64,000 bases of DNA from a virus. Location of the stretch: the IMG/VR virus record IMGVR_UViG_3300048583_000222, positions 1 to 64,000 of that record; one strand, written 5' to 3'. The translations under genes were made by a program, and so were the position numbers. Positions 20,501 through 26,400 of this stretch are shown here, piece by piece. Numbering within the stretch: position 1 is the first letter of the stretch; every line of letters begins with the position of its first letter. Below the pieces are notes generated by a model. It was not told where the DNA came from, ran no database searches, and saw only the letters and a list, made by a program, of their open reading frames with translations.

Positions 20501-23436
20501 AGCAGAGGTCCTTCTTCCACATTCTCAGTAGCTGCTATGTAGAGCTTCAACCTGCCCGATGCCGTAGCTTTTGGGTCCAGGGTGAAGATCAGGTCATTGA
20601 AGTTCTCAATCGCCTTGGCTTCCGTGGATACAAGCTCGCCGTCAGTGAGCTGGTCTGTAGCCCCGTTGCTATCCAGTTCGTTGACCTTGATGCCATAGAT
20701 GGCCAGACGACGAATGGTAGCCTTCATCAAATATTTCAGGGAGTACAATACATCCTCCATGTTGCGTGCATAGGTAGCACCCATCTCCGGAGTGATATGG
20801 GTATAATGCGCAGTACCCTTGACCATGACTGCCTTACCTGCGGCACGCGTCTGGTAGATACGCAGCAGCAACTTGAAGCGCTCCTCTATAGTGTCCTTCA
20901 GGGTCTTCACGTCGACACGTTTGCTTTTATTGACTTCCTGTGCGGTAAGGTAGATGATCGAGTCTGTAGCCTGTGTCTGCTGGAACTGATCAAAGAATCT
21001 TCCGCTCTTGCTGCCATCGGCATTGCGAATCTCTACAAACTGCTCGGCCCGGGCTTTGCGCAGCAGTTGCTCATCGATGCTTAAGGGTTCCCGTAGGGTT
21101 TGATCCTGCAGTACCATGTCAGAGGCAATGAACCTCACGGCCAGGTTGTCCATCAGTCCCCTGAATCTTTTCTCAAATATGATGTTGTCCGGGATGGGCC
21201 CGGCTTTGACAAACATGTTGGCCATTTCCTTGGCGCTGAATCCGCTCAGCATCCTGTCATGGGAGGTGTACCCAATCAGGAATTGCATGGTGGGGTTCTC
21301 CATCGCGGTTTGGTACAGGGTACGCATGTTCTCGATCACGCGTTCATCAGGCATCCGGTTACCGGCATTCTTACCACCAAGCTTTCCTTCTACGGTGACC
21401 AATGGGTATGACTTTCCTTCTGTACCGGTGGATATCTTGGAGTGCTCCCCGAGTACTACCCACTTACCCTTGGTACCTCGTACACTGGGGAATTCCTTGG
21501 GAGTATACTCTCTGCCTGCGGCAACTGCTGCTGCGCCTGCTCCGTGAAGTCCCTGGTTGTTGGCGCCGAAGACGAACACTTGGTTCTCACCCAACGCAGT
21601 AACCAGGCCTTCGTAGGTACTGTTCTTTACCACGGTCTCTCCTATTGCCGCATCCTTTGCAGAAGAAGGAGTCATGCCGGTTGTAAATACATTCTGAGTG
21701 TGCTCGTATACATTCTTAATAGCAACCTCTCCTGACGGCGTTAGCTCTCGTGTACCTATACCTGCAAAGTTCTTGGTAAGTGTAGGAGTACCTTGCCATA
21801 CGAACTTGTTACCATCCCACTTGAACCACTGCCCTTTTTCCTGGTCGAATACATTGACAGGTTTGCCAGCATCGATAGCCATTTGGACAGCCCAGCCTGT
21901 TCCTCCTTTTACTTCTGTGAGAGAAGTCAATTTCCCAATAGCAAATACTGCATCACTGTTCTTAACCTGCATCCAGTTACGGGCCAGAAGATCCATATAC
22001 TTCTCAGGCTTTCTTTTCAAGGTCTGATTAGCCAGCATCACTTTTTCCTTTCCCTCTGCAAAATCAGCATCGTTTACCTCATCCTCTGGTTTGGACAAGG
22101 GGTTTAGGGTCCCATGCCAATAATGCTTGTGATTAGTTACTCCAAAGGTTCGTCCAATCCGATCCCATGCTGTGTCAGATCCTTTTGCACCGCCAGAGTG
22201 ATTAGTTAGTGCAGCCATTTCTGTAACAGGATCCGCAGCCATGCCCAGTACAATGGCATCTGGTAAGCTGTCCCAGGCGTTCATCCATTCCGCTAAATAC
22301 TTGGATTCTGCAAGGCTTTCATTTAATATGTTGGTAGCAGCTGCAAATGCTTCTGTATATAAGGTAGGGTTCTCCTTGTTAATGTTCATTGCATTAAGCA
22401 GGAAGTCCATAATCTGTTGTAGGAGATTATCGTATTTACGGCCATCCATAGCTGGCAATTCCTGCAATTTCTTGATAAGTGTTCCATTGGTAAACAGGGC
22501 AACAAAGAACTCATCTTCATTGTACATACCATAGATACCTTCCTTAGTAGCAGGGAGATATCCTCCCAAGTGCTTTTTCGCATACTGATACAGCTCTCTG
22601 AAGTCAGAGCTAATTTCAACATTATCCTGCAATTTGCGCCATGACAGGGCATGTAGAATCTCGTGGATTAGAATTTGATCCATACGTGCACCGGAGTTTC
22701 TGGCTATCACGATTTCGTTTGCTGACGGGTCATATATACCAATAGCTTGTATCGGACTGTTACCCATACGATTAGCACTGATAACAGCTGAATCTTGCGT
22801 TGTGATCTCTATATTGTTGACCTCTGAAAATTGCAGTAGGTGCTCTGCAATGGTAGCAAAGCCGATGTTACTATCTGCAATGCGTTGCAGTACATCTGAC
22901 ACTTTGTTAGGCCCATCCTTTGTTACGTACTCTTCCAGTGTGAGGGTTTTGCTACCATCTGCTTTAGACACTACAGCTCCTGCTGCTTCAGGTCTGGGTC
23001 GGATCTCTATACGTGCAGTAACGGGATTGTACACAATCAGCAACTTCTTGTACAGTGGTCCGGAGACTTCGGTAAGTTGCTTATCCAGTGCCTTGGCCAG
23101 TTTTCGATTGCCTTCGTACTCAAAGAGGCGCCCGGGGATCCGCTTAAGTCCCCCATTCCAGTTCTCCACCAGCTTCATGTGCTGGGCTACATGGGACACA
23201 CTTCCCAGTCCAAGTACCTGCAGCGCAGCGTCAAGTGTGGGCTCACCCTGAAGGGTACGCGGGATTCGTACGTTCTTGTTCCGAACATCTGTCCAGTCAC
23301 CGGTCTTTCGCAGGTATTCTACACTGCGTAACATGTACCAGGCTTGTGTTGCGATCTGCTCTCCCATTAACTGAGAAAGCCCCGCGAACAGCATTGAAGG
23401 TTGACTGTTGGGGGCTTCGAAATTACATTGTAACAT
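8581..23436 (-). CDS. Giant polyvalent virion protein: RNA polymerase core, SF1 helicase, two HExxH peptidase-like domains, SLOG and macro-like domains
   Basis: 4951 residues in one unbroken frame. Visible segments in order: HEILH metallopeptidase-like motif (257-261); SLOG-type nucleotide-binding fold (about 405-570; GGAKGSDTAW, FAGIGTRELTP); A1S_2505/macro-like domain (about 610-750; VFVFGANNQG, HGAGAAA); ASCH/PUA-like stretch (about 985-1040; IQQILDGT); RNA polymerase double-psi-barrel region with the catalytic triad DFDVD (2179-2183) preceded by IVGFLPDNMGD; second HELMH (3032-3036); SF1B RecD/Dda-like helicase (about 3266-3850) with Walker A GAGGTGKTT (3316), VVDESS, a Gln-containing motif III (AQLTPVG) and TAVSR motif VI; and a C-terminal conserved region with a hydrophobic segment near 4830. 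By analogy with crAss-like virion RNA polymerases it is packaged and ejected to transcribe early genes. It starts 3 nt after the 1746-aa gene. Confidence 0.9.
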   Translation of the reverse strand: MLQCNFEAPNSQPSMLFAGLSQLMGEQIATQAWYMLRSVEYLRKTGDWTDVRNKNVRIPRTLQGEPTLDAALQVLGLGSVSHVAQHMKLVENWNGGLKRIPGRLFEYEGNRKLAKALDKQLTEVSGPLYKKLLIVYNPVTARIEIRPRPEAAGAVVSKADGSKTLTLEEYVTKDGPNKVSDVLQRIADSNIGFATIAEHLLQFSEVNNIEITTQDSAVISANRMGNSPIQAIGIYDPSANEIVIARNSGARMDQILIHEILHALSWRKLQDNVEISSDFRELYQYAKKHLGGYLPATKEGIYGMYNEDEFFVALFTNGTLIKKLQELPAMDGRKYDNLLQQIMDFLLNAMNINKENPTLYTEAFAAATNILNESLAESKYLAEWMNAWDSLPDAIVLGMAADPVTEMAALTNHSGGAKGSDTAWDRIGRTFGVTNHKHYWHGTLNPLSKPEDEVNDADFAEGKEKVMLANQTLKRKPEKYMDLLARNWMQVKNSDAVFAIGKLTSLTEVKGGTGWAVQMAIDAGKPVNVFDQEKGQWFKWDGNKFVWQGTPTLTKNFAGIGTRELTPSGEVAIKNVYEHTQNVFTTGMTPSSAKDAAIGETVVKNSTYEGLVTALGENQVFVFGANNQGLHGAGAAAVAAGREYTPKEFPSVRGTKGKWVVLGEHSKISTGTEGKSYPLVTVEGKLGGKNAGNRMPDERVIENMRTLYQTAMENPTMQFLIGYTSHDRMLSGFSAKEMANMFVKAGPIPDNIIFEKRFRGLMDNLAVRFIASDMVLQDQTLREPLSIDEQLLRKARAEQFVEIRNADGSKSGRFFDQFQQTQATDSIIYLTAQEVNKSKRVDVKTLKDTIEERFKLLLRIYQTRAAGKAVMVKGTAHYTHITPEMGATYARNMEDVLYSLKYLMKATIRRLAIYGIKVNELDSNGATDQLTDGELVSTEAKAIENFNDLIFTLDPKATASGRLKLYIAATENVEEGPLLKPKVIGLPLGHVYIQQILDGTRKYSVRTPKQLADIGLSLKPGDSGSIKLGDTWYVVRPVKPMTAQEAKEYNEGDQRENLDFMRTGPDGTAIAAEKHEAKEGDVLLEIVPFVEERGLVNIPSFIGTPTLAELENLYDNVTGMLANTKPSFDKYMEILESGSPVLRKLAQRLKSSTTPEQIRREFVTVMTKSYTQYALIQYKLWDDNAEIRTINANIYSARKLVLENWKQAQKRSPMVKRTESGYYIIDPAKVDELKADYEELKAKNQRRIEGAKGPGAAKLRSIYFKAAKELVTKMFEYNGIMLTPIMYETLYKSGEEMLIKEWSEKKDGGGNGIFSMFLLKLLNTKDEEGIENTLEKNNPLYSENTTMNMLSRIYVRHADMLYNSSHRDLAGNNVWDYILNSYLSNAFLDLVDESGVYREQLKNTDFARNNWLLQVWENDPSSRRKADLLYLEGLKKMKGKAASERTDMSDRDQLFMALGMYMNNGWESSHYVSLTHSDKSRTPVFMNIPRTPTGAVGKPSLVLMERLYSVFESEFDRIANSAEHIYDDHQQYEQGKKFFFMMPQFNYANMKARRDAGEITEEELGTIWISDGVINAPGKGTEAFDKLVKRMLNEFITEETAIQLRKFNEAGMVDMTTGKHLFNERYIKEVANTQAGISVSRKDVYIVDKRRVDRPTYLKALSEFVAMNYAMNAFLVNTSMAQLLYGDPAQVYKKSVADTLIEYEKRLAGPIAPGKETEWTAEQMYYDIIVLDDYTVALDYIKGIPAYKDVNVTDAQEFVTMEEHLDVMFRFGMLAEDTYNEMIALVRDPNFAKFTRAGHERIALQITKPVYYGKRPNVDRGALLHDYVKSSAIPLYAGFTAGTELDKLRKDMEKRGIRRAQFISAKKIGAGKPFQAFGKNGNYNSIEFAPVQRLSREGFRIQQEVPYDRNKDMIQIFSQANKLIVSDLPENFSVTLMDGQTYNRDNIREKKEALRIQMVQENIEEFKEELDIEAIEGKFRFRNPAKFIKRLIDEGKKKSYSENELAPLTHLVDGRPISPLFFTSLSDPLHNLMMSMIDGVVKTKVPGKSYVQASSVGITRMLTGLGATAGITWVPGYDGSRELRMPVLNEDGTVTPAEILVPFHFFQDGQKMVITEFLLEDGTLDMSRLPLEVLEMVGIRIPTSKHNTMLPMKIVGFLPDNMGDAIIVPPGITTQMGSDFDVDKLFVYRRPYTITDKAASATDGIMAEYFDLHFKILTAASVYPVMMSPLDKPDLKDEAKKLAKPSAVGNFFGASSQLADFISQKDAKSLVGFGAQTNQFLATIQHLDLKLGTMEYNEETKEMVEIPTPIEIFKDEDGVISLVNLSGYGTSVYVPASGIPETRTKMDNINIMLQEFLDHAKHRTIDKINLTVHTYPAAAGILSLETEEGKAVNTTYVSRMLSQPIIRQFNLLMERGQDMLSGYVPNLEQSVFDQLYTEISKKIGEGEPVQAKAYTAKELLDMANKPKNTREYYLAQRDILRAFQEFHAVGTRMSEMAALTTQDVKGTDGSLFKVIDKDEKAGIVLGPDVILGGNDLLSGEKGFLFDTVNSLALSLFDNYLPHSQVYLHTLTHIKSYTNRKSMTQISEEIQKSVMKGIRSYVYSEAVRQALGVEDITAERARLYYATENGPSLAERVAEAQLSWGKNNFFLSRLHTDLGNGLDPHSVNFIAAKVTRMDDAENVRAWLDLLLSPDKNVRMLGEDLVRYAFLTGGVQDAQSFVRYVPFGYLAATNWFNVLQSAQNNMDSMLSSGVFTEQWFRHNPEKAISIDTGFKETGRTYEGVPEFFSFPYPDPDLGPTAEQQKYIVTIGIKKYFTPYISHRTESGDVVLYKKLTENEEAGIQYARIDTLGNRMSDEYNLTEPTHRSIVTDNRAFNLDWQVADNQAPAVLREGNTVVPNGQRPVEIEQNSNVHPIYTQVLGITKEVSEVEDINDTIIPHMLNSGTLPGVYHTLLTELHNFSGSQEFQDLIEEITYDRTSANRGPNSSGRLQIGFASGRPAYLLPENSIILQQVTPGASLRPDAAAGVQETFVHELMHWATLPMIEFAYRRTKGESTSVFEKHFDYNDPVMQSARHIVKLWEFARKGHEGEYWASSPHEFVAHATTNAETMKILNDMKYDGERSVLEAVWDFLNTLFNNIANMIGEPVKHDSVLAEALPHIIHVMKQGGVTEILTAGTVEYNDRDVIVGVRADGVAVKVHDSFMHGMPEPVRQKAISEVLGLYGKPEEDEDSVPWIEDGTEYTIIPGQPPVFPKIGKKPAENKPEVGMSRYELFPGVFANEKQREAIDRIPAFIGDVDSKLMAGENIPFEQRVFVLSGAGGTGKTTILRKVLAEFADRKMVITAPSHNAIVELKSALGKVKETLPNAKVDTIHAQLDLKRNAIKSMQTGTDVFEQKRGKFKKPLRSSSIIVVDESSMLDDTLMNYLKQDAPDNAVVIFMGDYAQLTPVGQVNDSLPFREYINTAGISLTQNMRTNKADVVTVLNAYRAAIDGVRAGTGTYKFPVVAFPNRVSSENVSYLSSREDFFNSFMNELSKDMKNPKNALMIVSTNKVREEFNLMVRTKRFGEAIATSTKISAGDIAIFNSAHEPTRLSAETAQRLGELEAKADFFNMQRVIVESVVPGRVTKDTVALDRDGEPWFAVKVDLPGFDYKFDLGSELENIVVETQGITKDTYYEIKNRIEGDKRKGEPNRYVNGGFNIPADLRGMSGGADFLAYPKYVAMMEALSKLIVDIEPAYTVTSHKSQGSTYNHVFVHEYNFIGPAQHKFSDKEVMNGMYTAVSRTKEHLYILHPANPKTVNLQANSMLLAASATVADGTPGPWTFRNEVEAAKAAKVLEERLQIKTEREGVNIIVHANPKALTQGNPKKPKSLSAELNKIISALEQQKETINNSMAGTEDRAAREEKKLQIKKIDDGIQSIKDHANLTSVAEFGKQQLAWIRSIAETTADQTEADLVAAWRVSDVWGNMLSILYPDGTLGPIDPALAEVSSTAEGLRKKLDARLRDAMLLRSEGALKRIDFGSALKDMDTAAALAYSLNHSSSQLVQQIDLLLKNAGRRKGEDVNRLINKLQALEQQIDAFGKREEVYEMMLQSNETGSEFGLVQKYSTTWFSTLSELRGRRKSELQGISGSPMDKKNKAKAYKKTWDRYWTQIKKIGVYVDVTKVLDENGNFLPDITAERTRLIGELGTELDADNAIEQARNKYMKYLADYDVYTTAVEQRMHEGTLTRDEADKEIYEYAETYSPRRFFTGMNDPNQQMQLNHGDRYAILLPRKSRAEFYDEKYEYIQKTEPLKKIYDDYSAIMKELKGYLPVYVQWDMYDNFLPAVEKHLMEDTSIKDYAASMGRRVMDSISATEFEQDKKRRIPIRYVYRQPEAEMYSRDLIRIAELFGIMALHYRHFAAVKDAVDMGEIILTNIHIERSKANNTDQEILTNTLKALEYAKDYLMYQKTRDLEGNTGMKLYSPNPVVHRQIVKKVKDLLIQRAELEDRMLDPQPGDSMTHLSAKMETIDKELTEYEKMGQNVYLSKLGDRLIGINQLKALAFNPFSGFANLAFGMASMSIYANGNKDFTMKTAMKAMGMMTNSTRKYFTFGKGGNAMTNKIMALMERSGMMGDIVDSQYGESNLASRKNKVKKALDPYTFLRSSDYYMKGSIMIATMLETKVEVTTESGEKKTIPLWEAFDENGKWLYKEDPAWYSADVTQQQSWEKFRNRTIRISQIIMGNMDKNSPKQMNKYILGRLIGQFRASWLTEGWAARWAEEKFDQQLDRKIKGRYRTYMDIGMEGSIKVMLRQFAGWFGNTDYFSGVTMTNGRKLANSEVDMDNMRRNFTGMMWTLSMMGAVLALTAVMGEGDDDDSITKESLMIILNMMNRVNQDLQFYSSPDVANNLVRNTIPAFDVINDYIKAVKATKKAIMSEDYDWDQAALKWTKATPYLNQINRVRFLTTHDISTISR

Positions 23437-23439
23437 ACG

Positions 23440-26400
23440 TTATCCGCATTTAAGGAATGGATTGTGTCCATCAGCCAGATATGGAATATTTGCTTTGATC
23501 ATTTCTCTGTAGACCTGATCAGGCGTTTTCCCATTCCGTACCTCAGACGGTGTGAAGGTATATAAATCCTTCAATATCTTCATGGACAAAGGCTGCATAT
23601 CTGCACTAGGCACGATGGAAGTTACGGTATGCCCTACAAGATCAATATTGGAGTTCAACTCCATGCCCAGCATCTCATTGGCAGCGTCCAGATCATCGGC
23701 ACTGAACTCCTCCGAATCGGAGGTAGTGGGGGTGGTTACCTCAGGTATAAGGGTAGCCGTGACTGTCTGATCTTCCTTGAGTATAACAGTAGCGTCATCG
23801 AAGAAAGTGATCATCGGATTGGCAGCGTACACATACTTACCGGCAAGTTGGTTGCGCCCATCTACGTATGTGGTGGCGTGAGATTTCACGTAAGCATTGT
23901 AGTTAGCATGCTTGTGCACCTTCCACCCACTGGTCTGGTATAGTACTTCCTGGAACTTCTGGTTGTTATTGATACCCATTACCTCATCCTTGGTGTAGTT
24001 CACGTTCCGGTACCGGGTAGCCAGCCCTGCTCTTAAAGCTTCTACGAATTCAGGAGATAGCTCCTTGTTGCGCAGGTTGGCTACAATGGGCTGCTGTCCT
24101 GAATTGGCAAAGCCGATCATGACTGTGGCCAGTCCAGTGGACGGGTCGGTGACATTAAACAGGAAGTTATTGTTATCCGCCTCTGGGTTATGTGCCGTGT
24201 GGGAGGCGTCAAAAGACTGCAGGTAAGTGTACTGCTGGGTGATGAACCGACGCAGGTGCGCAGCATTGCCAAAATCGTAACCCGTACGGGCGAAGACATC
24301 TTTCAACTCTGCCTGTACATCCGCATCCTTGCTCTTCAGGTACAGCCAGATGGCCCGCTCTACAGTACGCAGGTCGAGCTCATTCTCCAGCTTGTCCATG
24401 TACAATGGAGATACGGTGACAGACCCATTGGCCATGGGGAGCACTACTACAGGGGCATTGTGCCATCTGTCCAGTTCGTCTATCGTGTTGTTCACCTCGA
24501 TTGGGTTGTTCCGAGCTGTGTTGACCACGGTCTGGTTGATCACCGCCAGAGAGAGTGTGGTATCGGGGAGCATGTCTGTTGCCGGCATGCGGGTGTACTT
24601 GGGCTTCTCTCCCGTGTTGTCCACGTGGAGGATTACCCTACCTGGGCCCTTGGCTTCTATGGTGAGTTGTACAGTACCGGCTTCAGAGATCAGCCTGCGC
24701 AGCTTACTCAAGCGCTCTTGTTGTATGGCAAGGTTGTCGATGATTGTACCGTCCTCCAGTTCGATGGTCTCTACGATGTTGCGCATGCGCTCGGGACCGC
24801 CTGTTCCCGGGAATTGCTCCATCATCCAGTCCCCTGTAGCCAGATATCCGATTACGGTACCCCGCTCATCTACCAGACGTATGGGTACATTCATATGGTC
24901 AGTCACCTTACCATCAGGGTCCGTGAAATCGGAGAAGCTGATGTCCTGCAACTTGTTGGCATGCCCATGTACCTTACCCTTGCCCTGATAGTTCTTGTCC
25001 AGTTCCGCGGTGACCTTAGTACCAGGCTTCAGCTGGGTGGGATCGAGGATAGCTGGATTGAGATTTGGGTTGAGTCCAACACCTGCTATGCGGTAGTTCC
25101 CCTTATCATCGGTGTAGTCCACCGGGTTCAGGGTAGTGGTGTTCACTTTCAGCATACTTACTGCCTTGGCTTCGTAGTGGGACTTATCCTTACCAACCAC
25201 AACATCCGGAGCATTGTCCGTCTCGGGTTGTTCAGGGTCTGTCACTACAGGGCCATGGGTAACCTCAGTCTCGGTCTTCTCAGGTTTCCCTGTCTTGGTA
25301 CCCTCATCTGTATGGGTCTCCCCGGGAGTTTCCTGATCATCCTGCACGGTAGGCAGACTCTTGATGTACTTGCGCAGGGCAGTCAGTGTGTCCATCACCT
25401 CATCAGAGAATATAAAGAACAATCCATCATCCAGTGCCTGCTGTGTTTCTGGCAAGTTGCGGAAGTCTATGTCGGGCAGATTCGGGTCCCGCTTCAGTGC
25501 TTCTTCGAATGCGGCAAAGGCAGAATGGGCCTCCGCAGGAATATTCTCCTCCAGTACTTTCAGGTACTCAGCCTGCTCTTTGATCAGTACATCGATCTCG
25601 TCTTCCACCGGTGCTTCTGGAATAGGTACCGGAGGTGGCGTAACAGTCTGACTGGCAGCCAGTGCTTTCTCCACATCTGACTTTACAATCTGCTTTCCGT
25701 TACGACCAGTAGGTACAATGGTGTTGATGTCCAGTCCATTGAGCTCCGCCAGGGCACGTGCTGCAGGTGTGATACTCACCCCAGTTTTCGCAGCAGGTTT
25801 TCTGGTCTTAGGAGCCGGTGCCGTCCCTGGCGGTGGTACTGTACTTGTAGCTGCTTGTGCCGCCTGAGCTGCTTGCTCATTGGTTTCCTGCTGTGCGAGT
25901 ATTTCAGCAGAGTTAAGCTTGAGGGCATCGTGCAACGCAAGTTCTTTTTGTTGTAGGTCATTGAGTGCAGATTTAAGGTTACTCAAATCGTACTTGTGCT
26001 TGAGCATCTTGGTCTTCCAGTTCAGGTTCCACATGGAATGTTCTGTCAGCTTCAATGCATTGATCTTCTGTATCACAGCAGTTATCCTGTCTTTGATTTG
26101 TACGATCTCCTTTTGGGTGGCGTCGAGTTCAACCTCGAGTTTCTGCTTGTGTTTATCCAGACTGGTCTTGTTGCGCTCTACATGAGCAGCTGCTGCATTG
26201 CGGGTAACCTGTGCCTGTAAAGCCACTTTACGATCTTCCTCAATCATCTTCTTACGCTGCTCGTCAATGGGCCCTTTGATCTTCTTCAGCAGCTTCTTCA
26301 CGTTGTTGGAATCACTCATGATGTCGTTCAGGTTGGCCTGATTAGCCTGAATCCTTGAACGAAGTTCCTCCAGCGAGGCCTTGTACGCAACGAGGTCAGA

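Noticed and set aside
24190-25680. 496-codon plus-strand open frame opposite the cargo gene
   Set aside because: Also antisense to a clear coding frame with recognised segments; no start context and no domain.
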